From NCBI GenBank assembly GCA_015143295.1, contig CM026574.1:10418938-10482937 (forward strand): DNA of 64,000 nucleotides, read 5' to 3'. The position numbers and the translations under genes were made by a program. Shown here one piece after another: positions 22,127 through 35,757 of this stretch. This stretch comes from Tetracentron sinense (lineage: Eukaryota; Streptophyta; Magnoliopsida; Trochodendrales; Trochodendraceae). Numbering within the stretch: position 1 is the stretch's first letter; every line of letters starts with the position of its first letter. Under the pieces are notes generated by a model. The model saw only the letters and a list, made by a program, of their open reading frames with translations, was not told where the DNA came from and ran no database searches.

Positions 22127-23872
22127 GTATTTGAAGATGAGCAGATCATAGAGTTTGTTATGGCCCAGTGCAACTTCTCATGGCAGCAAGAAGCCATGAT
22201 TGTACAAAGCATTACAGATACAAACTTTCAGGAGCAGCCAACGATGCTTAACCGAGAGCTTGAGGGCTCATCTCAACCCGATGGGTTGCCGAACGAACTG
22301 CAATTGAATCCGCTTTCGGCCTACACTCAAAAGAAGAATAATTTCCAGGCATGGGTATCCCCAACAACAACAGCCGATAATTTGAATTTGTCATGGGATC
22401 TCCCCGTGGATCAAATTCACCTCTCCAATTCGCCGATGAACTTTTTTGGAGGATCCCGGCAAGAATTTCCTACCTCATCGAAAAAAAGACCAAATCAAAA
22501 TTTTTTCGATGAGTCGAATGACTCGATTATGTCCGAAAACCCAATGGGGCCATTTAATTTTTCAGCTGAGAGTGGGTTCCAAGAGATGGTTTCACTGCAA
22601 CAGTCCTTGCTGACCACTGATACTGATTCACACCCCACAATTATGGAGTCTTCAGTGAACAAAAGGCCCTGGAACTGTGAGAATTCGATCAAACAGGATC
22701 TGGGTCGATCTGACTTGGTCTCAGATTGCAATGACCAGATTGAGGATGACGCCGATGGTCATAAGGTTGTGGGAAGGATAGGGAGGGAACCTCAATCGAA
22801 GAACCTTGTCGCTGAGAGAAAAAGAAGGAAGAAACTTAGTGAGAGGCTCTTGGCACTACGCGCTCTAGTTCCCAAGATTACTAAGGTAATCATACATTAT
22901 AGGTCTAAATTTCTCTTTACCAATTGCCAAAACTTAATGATATGTAATGCATCCTCTTGATTCTAAGATGGATAGAGCTTCGATCCTCGGGGACGCAATT
23001 GAATTCTTGAAGGAGTTGCAGAAGCAAGCAAAGGATCTCCAAGACGAGCTCGAAGAGCCATCAGACCCAGAAGGGGCTAAGAACAGCGGCAGCAACAGCA
23101 GCAACAACAATTTCCAATCCGAGATGCCGAATCCAAATGGAATTAGTCATGGGGCCAACCCTGAGCATGGCAAAGCTCTCAATGGGTCACAGACAATCCA
23201 TGATAAGGCACAAGAAATGGAGGTAACCCATGTTATTTTCTTTGAGAGAAAATGAACTTTGGTATCTATAGTTCTTTTTCTTTACAGAATTGCCGATGAT
23301 TGTAGGTTCAAGTAGAAGTCGCCATAATAGGTGGAAATGAGTTCTTCCTCAAGGTCTTCTGTGAGCACAAGCCCGGCGGTTTTGTGAGGTTGATGGAGGC
23401 CTTGAATTCACTAGGCCTAGAAGTAACTAACGCCAATGTCACCACCTTCAGAGGCCTGGTTTTGAATGTTTTCCGAGTAGAGGTAAGATCTATGAACTAC
23501 ATTTCCAACTTCAATTTTAGTATCTGATCAAGAGAAAATTTTGAAAGAGCGAGCTACATTAGGTTGTTGATTATGTTAAAAAAGACATCAAATTGTGTCA
23601 ATAGATCATATGGTTTTGGACCCAATTACTTGAAAAATTCAATTAGCTTTTGTTTTTTATTGTTTTGGTTTTTTTGGTGGCAGAAGAGGGACAGTGAAAT
23701 GGTTCAAGCTGATTATGTTAAGGATTCCTTGCTCGAGTTAACACGAAATCCGACAGGCAGTTCTTCCGAACCCGGCTCCGTTAGAACATCAGAGAACGGC
23801 CGTACAGTAAATTATCATCACCTTCACCCCCAAGCCCACCATATCACTTCCTACCACCATCACCCCAACTAA
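22127..23872 (+). CDS. AMS: AMS-type bHLH transcription factor, 5' part missing
   Basis: Four exons join in frame: 22127-22885, 22968-23222, 23306-23482 and 23684-23872 (TAA), giving 459 residues. The first contains [15 protein letters not shown] and ends in the basic region ([20 protein letters not shown]). The second supplies [18 protein letters not shown] and a leucine-rich helix, completing the bHLH. The third is an ACT-like domain ([32 protein letters not shown]). The fourth starts with [18 protein letters not shown] and ends in a His-rich tail. This layout is that of Arabidopsis AMS (bHLH21, 571 residues), a nuclear regulator of tapetum and pollen-wall genes. The preceding MYC_N exons are not visible in the 6 kb between SRT2 and this gene. 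Remaining exons are open with good splice sites, so it is either 5'-truncated or its first exons are very far upstream. Confidence 0.88.
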
Positions 23873-24563
23873 ATTAAGGCTAACTAGTTGGAGGTTCAAC
23901 AGAAGGTGGCTGCTCTGCAGGTTACTGTTTTAGGTCAATAATTCAGCAACTGCAGTGAAGTAAACCGATTAAATGTATTCAAATTCACATATAGTCTAAC
24001 TTTCAAGCTTACTTTTACATACTATAGAAGTTTTTGTTGTGATTAACAGGCATTAGCTGGGTGATGACTTTTAATCGCCATAATTAATGTTTCCTCCATT
24101 CACCTAATAGATGCATCAGATTGAATGCTTTTTAGAGGAGACAGTGAGAAAGATACTAAAAATAAGGTAGCTTACTTTATCAACTGCTACTTGCAGATCG
24201 GCCTGGTCCGGCCTAGTTCGAGTTATGGCCGGGCTGTGTCATGGTTTCAGTGGGCTGCAACCGGACGGACTCAATTTGAGGCCTGAAGTTGAGTTCGGTT
24301 GGCTTTGCACCAACATGGGCCCAGTCCAATCATATCACTAAAGGGTAGTTTAATCTTTTAATACGAGACCAGTCATTAAATGCAGATAGAATAAATGCAG
24401 TTTGGTTTTCCTAGAATTATTTTGTCTCTGTTTAATGAATTGTCCCTGATTAAAATATCCAAAAAACCCTTATATTTAAAAGAATGATATTCATTACAAA
24501 AGGGTAAAAAAATACTAGTGAAAAGTTAACAAGTTCACTACTCATAGTGTAGGATAGCATTCC

Positions 24564-24595
<32 letters not shown>

Positions 24596-25704
24596 CTCTC
24601 GTGGGCTGCATGTGAGAGATGAAAGGGGGAGAAAGAGTAGGAAGATTGGCCCTAGTAAGATAATATATTTATTGTATAAAGATTATTGGGCTCAATTTGG
24701 CCCAATAAAACTAAAATAGTAGGGTTTGTGCCTATATATATCAAGCCTATTTTGAACCAGACCTAATTGAGCCCAGCCCCAACAACTGTATATTTAATGG
24801 AATTTTTACCAAAAAAAAGATTGAATAATCATGGTTAATTTTGGAATTTGGAAGTGTCAATCCAAACGGTTAGGGTATAACCAAAAATTTCTCAAAGACT
24901 GAAGGATATTTTTCAAATATTTTCTCGCGTAAGTCTTAAATATCCCAAAGAGTTAGTTAAGACATATGTAACTACCCCCCCCCCCCCAACTGCAACTATT
25001 GTAACCGAATAAAGAGGTATAACTCACTAACATTATTCTTCCACTAAACCGCCTCCTACTATTTGGCTTTAAGGTAATATAATAATTGGGGAGAGAATTT
25101 CGTCACCTACCCCCTCCTCTCATTATATATATTGTTATGGTTCACATAGTGCGTGATAATGAGTATTTTATCTCCCTTTCTTTTCTTTTTTTTCTCTCTT
25201 TGTTGTTAGGATAAAGAGAAACTCTCGACCTCTCCTTTGTTTTTTTTTCCTTTGATAATAAGAAAATTTAGATTTTGTAAATCAAGTATATATTGGAGAA
25301 GTTTCCCCCATCACCAATAATATTGCACCACAAAGCTACATGAATCAATTTATATATATTTATATTTTCTAAAATTATAGTTAGAGCAACATTAACCCTC
25401 TCGTGACATAACGATATTAGTGTTGCAGGAAAATCCTCAATTACTACAACACCCAAGTCTTCTTCTTATCATTATTGTATTCTTGTCATAATAGAGAAAA
25501 AACGGGGAAGGAGAAGAGATAAAGAGAGAAAATATGTGAGTTTTTTCTTCCTAACAACATGTAGAGAAGAAATAGGTAAGCTAAGAAATACAATAAGTTC
25601 TTTATTTCTTAAATTACCAAAGATGTTCATATTTTAAAGAAATAAGGGACAAAAGAGTACGAGTGGTTGATACCATTATCCCAAACTAGAATAGTAAATA
25701 ATCC

Positions 25705-25741
<37 letters not shown>

Positions 25742-26343
25742 CAAACATCATGCTTGAACGATCTCAATATCTCATTGTACATGTCCCATAATCTTTCTAT
25801 TTTGGTGAATAAGAAATTTATGTTTTACTGTCACTAAACATTGCAATTAATTGTTACATAAATGAGTTTGTAACTATAGATATGGATATATTTCCATGAA
25901 GTAGCATCGATGAGTAATATATATATTAAAAGAAAGACTTAAAAATAAATAAAGACAAATAAATTTGCCTCCGATAAGATGTAGATCCTGGTGCAAACTA
26001 TGGCCAGTGTGAAGTGATTAGTAAGATTTAAAAGGGCATGGATGCTGAAGATAGCTAGAGAGAGAGAGAGAGAGAGAGAGAGAATCCCAGTTGCATGATT
26101 GCTAGTCATGTTCGAGGACGTGAACATGATTGCGACTTCATATATCTCTCTTTCTATTTCTTTTAAAAAAAAAGGAACAAATAGGAGAAAGAGGACGAGA
26201 GAACGACACTTATAAATTTTATAATTTATTGAGGAATTCGTAGATTGGACCACTACAACCAACACAGGTGGTGGCAACAGAAGGTATCAACGAGGTGGTG
26301 GTAGTGGTGTATTTTGGATGACAGCTGTAGAGAGTGAGAGGTC
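23873..26343. other. intergenic, no gene; decayed repeats and microsatellites
   Basis: About 24184-24790 has GGCC- and GGGCCCAG-type pieces at its two ends in opposite orientation, like a worn DNA element. A poly-C run lies at about 24975-24987, (CA)(TA)n at 24563-24594, (AT)(AG)n at 25708-25740 and (GA)n at 26055-26083. Open frames here are low-complexity. Confidence 0.5.
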
Positions 26344-29300
26344 TGTCGCGCCCCAAAATCCCACCTAGCTAGATCGAATCTTGAACCTGTCGAAAATAAC
26401 AGTTCGGCCGAGTATTGAAAACACTCAACATATATGAACTCCTAATTAACAATATTATAACATTAATATAAAGCATAAATCATGGTTTGACAATAAATGT
26501 ACACATACATATAATTAGAGTATGGAAACATCTTTTCTTTTCAATTCTTACATGTTCTTACTTGTACTTGCTTTTCTTACTTTTCTGACTTTTCTTTCTT
26601 GTCTGTGAATGAATCCAACAACATGCAATGTACAATAACTTAAAATAACTTCACTCCATAAATGAGTAGAGACTAACAAATACTCTACTTACCGAGGTAC
26701 CAAATCTTTAGCACATTATCCGGTGCAAACAGTTTAGCACATTACCCAGTGCGCACAGCTTGCTTGTGATTAACTTGTTTGGTTTTTCTTACCTTGATCT
26801 TAGACTTATTGATACTCGGGCAGTGCAAAACTCAAGAATGCAATCATATTGGTGTACTTGTATACTTGTGAATTTACATATGATAGTTCTTTTCATCATA
26901 CTTATACATGCGTGTTACTGTGAGTGATTGTGAGTAAACAATGATAATCCTCGGTTAAATCACGCCTTAAATTTCAGTTAAGGTCTCTCAAAGAGTCATC
27001 ATAACGACTTATGCTGCTGTGATAACACTCCTAAGCAATGCAACCATAATTCAAGGTTTTTTTTACCCGAACATATAATACTCATGCAACTTGTACTTCA
27101 CACAATAAAATCAGAGTATATCATGAATCTCATAGTTGATAAATTGAAGCATGCTCAATAGGGTTTTTATTTTACATTAAAATTCTGAAATCAAATAATC
27201 ATCATACAATAATTTTATACATTCAATTTGAATAAAAATCCTAATTTCACAAAGAATCCACATCTACCATTAAAGTATTCCATACAATCAATTCAACTCC
27301 AGAATTTCATCTCTTCCTCCACATACATTCACAATCGTCCATCATAAATCTCAATCCTCTTGTTCAAACATAAACATAAACATAATAACTACATGGTTAT
27401 TCACATCCTACTCATGGTTATTCACTTCCTATTTTAATTATACAGAAAAATCTTGCTTAAAGGGGATTCATACTATAAAACATACTTTGATCGATCTCTT
27501 ATCTTGAATGTACATCTTTTCTTCTTATTTATATCAACGAATATCTTATTGATAGAAGGGAATCCATATTTACCTCTCTTGATCACTTCCCTACAATCTT
27601 ATGCTTGCGAATGGGCCTTTGATCTCGATCTTCAAGCCCTTCTCTTCTTCCCCAATTGAAAACTCTAAGCAAACCCTAGGTTCTCCCTTTTTTTTTTCCC
27701 CCAAAAACTCTTAGAAAGTCATTCTAACCCTAGACCCACGAAGTAATGACTATTTCTAGGGTTTGGAACCCTAAAACATTAAAAATCCGGAAAACAATGT
27801 CTTTTTGCATCAGTGGGTTTGATTTTCGATCGATTGCAACTTATGGGCGATCGATCAAAACAAGCGATCGATTGGTACTGGTAGCTCCGATCGATCGGAG
27901 CTCTGACAGATTCTTGGAAAACTTCCTAGTTTTACCCGATCAATCAACTGACACCTACGATCAATCGGTACTTTTTTTTTTTTAAGTCTTTTGCTACTTT
28001 TCTGATATCTTTAATTTCTTACAATTTAATTATAAAAATGGGTTAAAACGAGCAAAATAATTGGGTTTCTACTTTTAGACATTTCACATTAATTTTCATA
28101 AGGGCACATGCATTAGAATGATAAACATTTCTCTAAGAAAATCATATAAATAGTACGAATGCCGAGGAATTAAATTAGGGTTACTACATCCTCCCCCCTT
28201 AAAAGAATTTCATCCTCGAAATTACATACCTTAGTCAAATAGGTGGGGATACTTTTCTCGAGCTTCATCCTCTCTTTCTCAAGTGGCCTCTTCAACGGAA
28301 TGGTGTTGCCAACGTAGGAGAACAAAGCGGATGGTTTTGTGCTTAGGACATGTTCCTTTTGATCCAGAATTTGAACTGGTTGCTCCACCAAGGTCAAATA
28401 TTCTCGAATTTCTAGCGGTTCAAGGTCGATGATGTGAGATGGGTCCATAATATACTTTCTTAGCATGGAGACATGGAAGACATAATGGATCGCTGCCGTA
28501 TGAGGAGGTAGGGTGACTCGATATGCTACTTCACCTACCCGCCTAATGATTTCGAATGGCCCAACATACCTTGGGCTTAACTTTCCCCGCTTTCCAAATT
28601 TCATAACTCTTTTTGTAGGAGATACCATGATGAAGACATGATCTCCAACTTAAAATTCCAAATCTCTTCTTCGGGTGTCTGCATAGCTCGATCTTCTGCC
28701 TACTCTGAGCAGTCTTCAACCTTTTCATGATCACATTAACCTTGCCCGTAGTCTGCTCAACTAGCTCGAGACCCAGAAGTTTCATTTTCCCTACTTCGTC
28801 CCAATAAAGGGAAGACCTACAACTTCTGCATAGCTCGTCATTTGGATGCTTGCCTGATAACTGTTGTTGTAAGTGAACTCAACTAAGGGCAAGTATTCAT
28901 CCCAACTGCCTTGAAAATCGAGCATGCAAGACCAGAGCATATCCTCTATGATCTGATTTACTCTCTCTGTCTGACCATCTGTTTGAGGATGAAATGTCAT
29001 GTTGAAATCCAAGCGAGATTACATGGCTTGCTTAAAACGTTTCCAGAATCTCAAGGTAAATCTTGTATCTCTATCAGAAACGATAATGACTGGCACTCCA
29101 TGCAAACAGACTACCTCCTTTATATACAGATTAGTCACCTGGTTGGAATTTAAGGTGGCCCGATAGGGAAGAAAATATGCCGACTTGGTCAAACGATCCA
29201 CCACTACTACCCAAATAGCATCAAAATTCTTGGATGTCCTTGACAAATCCACAATAAAATCCATGAATATATTTTCTCACTTCCACTCGGGAATGGGAAG

Positions 29301-30397
29301 AGGCAGTAGTAATCCGACTGGTCTCTTGTGTTCAGATTTAACTTATTGGAAGACCAAGCACTTAGATACATATGTAGTCACATTTTTTTTTATGTTTATC
29401 CACCAGAGTGTTTCTTGAGGTTTTGATACATTTTGGTGCTTCTCGAATGGACAGTATACTTGGACTTGTGTGTTTCATCCAGAATTTCCTATCTTAACTC
29501 TTTATTGGTTGGTACACACAATCTTCCCTTGAAGACAATAGAGTCTTCCTCATTCGTTGAAAAATATTCACTACCCTTTCTGAGTGACCTGTCTCGGTAG
29601 GCTAGTAATTCTTCATCTGAGTTCTACATGTCTTTGATCTTGTCCAAAATGACTGGTCTAATAGTGATGTTAGCCAACAAAGCTCCCAATGAACTAACAC
29701 TAAACCTTGCCTCATTCTTAGACATATTTTCTAACAACTTCCATTCTTAAACCATCATGTGAGCTACCATTCTAGAAGGCTTTCTGCTAAGTGCATCAGC
29801 TACAACATTTGCCTTCCCCGAATGATAAAATATTGAACAGTCATAATCCTTAAGAAATTATACCTAACGACGTTGCCTCAAGTTAAGCTCTTCTTCACCA
29901 ATTGAAAACTCTAAGTTTTCCCCTTTTTGTTTTCCCAAAACTCTTAGGAAGTTACTCTATAACCCTAGACCCACGAAATGGTGACTATTTATAGGGTTTG
30001 GAACCCTAAAACATTAAAAATCTAGAAACCGGTGTCTTTTCACGTTTCTGGGCGTGACTTCTGATCGATCGAAGTAAGTGATCGATCAGTATTGGTAGCT
30101 CCGATCGATCGGAGCTCTGACAGATTCTTGGAAAACTTCCTGGTCTTACCCGATCGATCGGATGATGCATGCGATCGATCGATACTTTAAGTCTTTTGCT
30201 ACTTTTTTGATATCTTCAATTTCATACAATTTAATCATAAAAATGGGTTAAAACGAGCAAAATAATTGGGTTTCTACTTTTATAAATTTGACATTAATTT
30301 CCAAAATTAAGGACACATGCATTAAAATGATACACATTTCTCTAAGAAAATCTTATAAATTGTACAAATGCCGAGGAATTAAATTCGAGTCACTACA
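26344..30397 (-). mobile_element. Ty3/Gypsy LTR retrotransposon fossil (chromovirus-like, incomplete)
   Basis: The element reads right to left. The 3' LTR spans 26344-28188 (complement starts TGTAGTAACCC, ends GGGGCGCGACA) and is preceded by a polypurine tract (28189-28200). Pol remnants follow: an integrase C-terminal domain of the kind before a chromodomain (28170-28628, [20 protein letters not shown]), integrase core (28790-29264, FHPQTDGQTERVNQIIEDML) and the RNase H end near 29800-29880 (YHSGKANVVADALSRK). Part of the other LTR lies at about 29885-30397. Only the later part of pol remains, and the element is broken. Where the two LTRs overlap they are roughly 85-90% alike by eye, so the insertion is old. 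No clear target duplication is seen. Confidence 0.85.
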
Positions 30398-31787
30398 TGG
30401 TTGGTGCTAGAAGTGGAAAACTATGGAAGAGGTTCTTGCTAGAAAAAAAATATTTTAAGGAAGAGGTTTTTGGAAACAAAAATATTGGTTACACAAACTT
30501 CTCCATCTTTTATTATTGTCCATAGATTATACAACTATGTAAGTATTACATATTTACTCATTAAAATTTGAGATTTTTTTGTTATAAACTATTTAAAATA
30601 GAAATCTTAAGTAAAAAAATTTAATAACCCTTAAGTAATCATCTTAAAATATAAATTAAAATTAAAAATGCACTATTATTGAGTACGTAAAATAAGATTT
30701 TAAATTATCTACTAACTACAAATTAAATTATAACTTAAGCAAATAAGTTTGGTTATAAGTAAAACACTAAAAGCGTACAACCCCTCTAATTTCTTCCATA
30801 AAGTATATATGTACCAAGGTTTCATTGGAGACATAATGGAAAACACTATCATCTAATCATTGGCAAATACACTCTATGGCTTTCCAGTCAAGTTTTGTCC
30901 ACTCATCATCGGACATATATTTTCCGGTTTAGCCCAATGCCTTCTACGGGTGCATACAAGTCATCACAATACAACAAGTATTTCATTTTGGTTTTCCAAA
31001 TTATCTATTGCTTCCATTCAAGCTAATCATGCGACTTGTGCTTGCCTCCATTACTTTGCATACAAAATAATTGAGCCTTTGTTCGAATAACACTTTATTG
31101 GAAAACCACACACCTTTTCCTATATGTGCAAGTGGATATCCACCAAAATAAAAGTTAAATGCAGAGTTATAAATAAAATAGCCAAATAGAAAAATGCAAG
31201 TAACAAAAAGAGCACCAAGATTTTTACGTGAAAACCTTCACTATGAAGGAAAAATCGCATGGCCTAGTCCACCTAATAATCTCCCACCATCTAAAATAAT
31301 AGGGTTACATAGTTCTCTCTTGACAAAGCTAAAGAATGCAGACATCAAGTGACAATATTACTTGGATTATAATAAGTCTCACTAAACAAAGTGGATTTCA
31401 AACAATAAGAATCAAAATTCTCTTACCTAAATAAAGATTGTAAAAGTACCTCAAAACGATGTCGTCGGCCAAGCTGGATAGCACCCCAAAGGAATTTTCA
31501 CAAGTCCAGCGAAAACAATATCAAAGTTTTAGCTCAATCGACCAAGAGAAGCGCAAAACTAAGCTTCAAAAGGGGCTGGTATCTCTTCCTTAATGGCTGT
31601 ATTTTCTCTTTAACAATGCTCAGTGAGAACCTAACAAAGGGTGACAAGACAATAAATGCTCACACCTACCCATTAAGAAGTTGTTGGACTATCATCGACC
31701 AAAGGTAAGTCAAATTCCTCATAAAGAAGGAAACCCAACATTCATATCAAGAAATGGGGTTTGTAATTGATTTTCGGTTGTTTTGTA
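30398..31787. other. AT-rich spacer with an unclassified repeat
   Basis: No gene seen. The part 31110-31740 (tttttacgtgaaaaccttcac, tctcccaccat) resembles leader or LTR fragments common in plant Copia elements, but no ends could be found. Confidence 0.35.
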
Positions 31788-33774
31788 GTGATTCTGGATT
31801 CCTAAATTAAATGTTAAGGGTATTTTAATAATTTCTTAAGTCTAAGGGTATTTTGATAATATCTCTGTGTTGTTTGGTCATGAGAATTTAATTATCTTAG
31901 GTGGAATAATTTAAAATGAACATAACACACTAAGGGTTCAACCTTGGGTTGTATCTAAACGCTATTAGTAAGGGCATTTGGGTAAAAGCACATAAAAGGG
32001 TTTTAGTATAAAAGGCTAAAAATGACCTAATCTCTGACTTTTGAAAATCTAATCTAAGGGAGAGAGAGAGAGAGAGAGAGCTTTAGAAAGAAGGGAGAAG
32101 AAGAAGCTAGGGTTTGGAAGCTTGGAATAAAGCTTAGAGTAGGTGATTCAAGGCTCGGGGAAGGGACTAGCCAAGGGAAGATCAAGATTGCGAAGCAAAC
32201 CCATTTGGTGGTTTTCCATCTTCTTGAAACTCAAAAACTTGGAGGTTGAGGCAAGTGAACGCCCCCTTTGTTCATTAAATTCATTGTGGTATAGTGTTTA
32301 TTGTTATATTGGTGTAATAAATGCTCATAAATGATCTAGGTTGAATTAGGATGGAATGAGAGATTTTAGGGTTCTTCCTTTTTCTTGAAACCCTAGATGT
32401 CTAGGATTGAAACAAGTGAAACAAATTAAAAATTCTTAGATTTATCTTCTAGAAGTGTTTTAGTATTGATAATATGTGTATGAATGTTTGGAAATGAACT
32501 ATGGAGGAAGGGAAATGGAGGTTGGAGGATATGGGTACAGAAATCTGGGATTTTCTGTAGATTCGCGAGTTGCGATCGATCGGAGGTTCCCACCGATCAA
32601 TCGTAGGGGCTATAGAAACCAAATTGTTTCTTGAATTTAACCGATCGATCGGAGGGTTACCTGCGATCGATCGTAGGGTACTATGGTCTTGCGATTGATC
32701 AGAGGGTACCTACGATCGGTCATAAGGTGTAATTTTTCAGCAAATGATTATTCAAATAGAAACTTAGAGACTATGCATATTAGATCTCTTCTATCATAAG
32801 TATACTTTTCCTTATGTATTAAATTGATACTCATGCCTTAACTCTATTTTATTTATCGTGTTTCCATTTCATAAGTTGTATTATTCTTCAGGGTGATCAA
32901 TTGTTGTACATGCTTGAGTGAATTGCCTAAAATACATAGACTTTACACAGTTTAATTACATCTGCCTTGCTATGGTAATATAGGACGCAATAGAACTATA
33001 GCGGGGAGGATATAGCTAGTTAACCTTGGTTAATAAATTGAGTTAAATCGTTCTTGCTATGTGTGGTATGAGATGCCATAACGTGGAAGATATAACACCT
33101 CTATTATTGTTTGCACCATTATACTTGTTAGATTAGTAGGTGACTTAACCTGGGGTGGACGGCGTACGATTCTATTGATATCCTTGAGGTATTGCCAATG
33201 GATACTAATAGAAGGAAAAAGTGTGTGATTCCATTAGTATCCGTGAGGTGTTGTCGAGGGCCGCCAACAGAGAAAGAAGTGTGAGATCTTGAATCGTTGT
33301 GAGACAATACTAGGGGGCTGTCATAGAGGAATAGGATGTGGACCAGCTAATTCAAAATGAAGAAAATGAATTGACTTGCGTTGTCATTATTTGCATATGG
33401 AGTAAAACGTAATAATGACTTATGGTTGCATGTGATATGTGTGTTCATTTTGTTGAGCTTCATGCTCACCCTTGCTATGCTCACATTTTTCAAGACCTGA
33501 AGGTCATTCGGAGCTCTGGAGGAGCTGAGAAGTTAGAAGAACATTTTTTTATCACTTTTTGAGAATGAGTGATATGTGAAGAGGAATTTGTTGAGAACTT
33601 AATAGCACTTTATTTTTGTTTAAAAACTACAGTTATGCTCGTTATGTATACACATTTAGAATGATTTTATATGTTTATAAAATGCATTCACTATTGGGAT
33701 TTGTCTCAGGTTCACGCTTCGAAAACCTATACAATTATAAGGTATATTGTGTATAAGGTTTTCGAGTGTGACAG
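31788..33774 (+). mobile_element. probable solo LTR of a Gypsy-type element (fossil)
   Basis: It starts TGTAGTGATTCTGG, much like the LTR start of the neighbouring Gypsy fossil (TGTAGTAACCC), and ends TTCGAGTGTGACA. Both flanks carry GTTTT or GTTT, consistent with a short target duplication. Inside are clusters of CGATCGATCGG, as in the neighbouring LTRs, and about three ~65-base tandem repeats (33150-33330). No coding domains. About 2.0 kb. Confidence 0.6.
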
Positions 33775-35757
33775 TTTTCATTTCAAGATATAGGGTCAAG
33801 GAATTATCAATCAAGTCCTTAGATATACATAATCCATATAAGGTTCATTCCTCTTTCTTTTCTTGTCAAGCAATATGCTGTTTGAAGTTCTTCAGCTGTA
33901 TACTCAAACCACCTTCAATGTCCAAATGGATTTAGTAAACTCAATATCCTCATTTAGCTTATGAGGAATTGGTGATTTTCAACTGCCTTGCTGGTACTTT
34001 ACCTCGCTAGTGAGTTCTATTCTTCTTCTATGATCTCAGTTTTACCATCTATATTCTGTTTTTATATCAGTTTATACTATTCCGTAGTTAGGAAGTAAGT
34101 CGAGCATAAAGAAACACTTACAATTAGAAGATGCTCAGATCCCCATTTTGTTAGGTTTTTTGTTCAGATTCTCTGAGTTATAAAGAGTCTCTTTGATGTA
34201 ATTGATTGAACTTTAATCAGGGAACCTCAAGTGTGTTTCTGGCTATGGTTGGTTAAAGAAATGATTAGGAACTATAATGCACAAGATGCTAGGATTTTCC
34301 AGTGTTATCAAAACCGGACCGGACCGGCTAGTCGATCCAGAAAAACCGGGAACCGGTTCCCAAAACCCTCAGAACCGGAACTCTTTAAGAACCGGTTAGA
34401 ACCAATGGTAAAACTGGTTAGAACCGACCATAACCAGTCAGAACCGAGAAAAATGGGGAAAAAAAATGAAAAAACAAATTAGTTTTTTTACAAAAAGTAC
34501 ACGATCGAACCGGACCGGTTGAACCGGGAACCGGCCAGTCTGCCGGTTCGAGGTCCGGTTATGAAAACAGTGGTATTTGGCTCTGTCATTGCTAGTGTAT
34601 ATGCAAATTTGGATTTTAATGCAATTGTAATTATGTGTTTTTTTTTTTTTTGGCCTGGATAATGTTCTGGGACCCACAATGCATAAGAATGCGGACCATC
34701 CTTGTGAGTTCCACTTCTTTTAATTGCACCAGTGCATGAGAATGAGTACAGGAGTTAGCAAAGTGCTATCATACATTAATCAGTAGAAGTTGCTTCTCGC
34801 AAATGCAAACCAACCAAATATAAATTTTGATTTCTGGTTTTAAGAAGTTACTTTTGGCATATGAATAAAACACCATTTGTATCTCAAAATGACTTCTGAG
34901 TTACTTCTAATCCTGAAGAAGTTTTCCTTTAACTTGCTTTCCAGAGAACCATTTTTGATGAAAAATCTCGATGTTCCCTCTATCCCCTCTCATCTACCAA
35001 TTTTCTTGGCTTTGGAACTTAGGTTGCGCAAGTAAAAACTGAGTCTTGGGAATTAACATAGTACCACCAGCAAGGCACTCAGTGCATCTCTAGGAGGTGG
35101 ACAACAGCTCCATTTGAATTGGGGCCGATTGATCCTTGCAACCAAACACCTAGTAGGTGCTTCCAACGAATCTGGTTCCAGGTAACACCCACCCATCCCA
35201 TTTCATAGCTGAGAATAGGTGAAAACAGAGAAAAGAAAGAAAAATTGCAAATCATTCAACCAAGATTTTTACCAGAGGAACCAAAATTTTGTTCTCTACT
35301 TTAACCTTTGTTCTCAGCAAAGAAACAGCTAAGTTCTTACCAAAGAAATAAAAAATGGTTCAGCCAATCTTTATAAATGGCCAAGAGAAACCCACTTCCA
35401 CCAATTTTGACAAATATCAAACAAGAGAAATCAAAGCACAATTACCTTTAGTTTTCTCTTTTACAATACCATGCTTGAGAGTAATGAAAAATGCAAAACC
35501 CTTTTCCTTAATGTTCAAAGGCCATGCCTGTCTACACTGCAGTGGACAATTACAGCTTTCTGTTATCGCTAGGTAAGCATAACATTTTAACTCATGAGGC
35601 ACTGCATTAACATCGTTTATTTACAGACTTCATTGTAGAATTACCAGCTATAGGATCTAAAAGAAATATAAAGGAAGAAAAAAAAAATGTGCTTTACCTC
35701 ACTTTGGCATTTCCATGGTGTAAACTTTTGATTGAGCTATCATGTCAGGTGGGTTGT
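33775..35757. other. 3' flank of the ubinuclein gene, no gene seen
   Basis: AT-rich DNA between the solo LTR and the ubinuclein stop codon. It contains the MITE at 34300-34572. The part nearest 35757 should hold the ubinuclein 3' untranslated region. Confidence 0.45.
34300..34572. mobile_element. hAT-type MITE rich in ACCGGTT repeats
   Basis: The left end CAGTGTTATCAAAACCGG and the right end CCGGTTATGAAAACAGTG are inverted with three mismatches. Forms of gaaccggttc are repeated inside. The 8-base flanks ggattttc and gtatttgg agree at five positions, so the duplication has decayed. 273 bp, non-coding. Confidence 0.7.

Noticed and set aside
25939-26277. 112-residue minus-strand frame
   Set aside because: It runs through a (GA)n microsatellite and has no recognisable domain.
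26339-30402. target duplication for the Gypsy fossil (aggtc versus tggtt)
   Set aside because: Only three of five bases agree, which is too weak to claim.
31110-31740. a complete Copia LTR
   Set aside because: Some phrases look familiar, but no TG...CA ends, no partner copy and no target duplication could be found.
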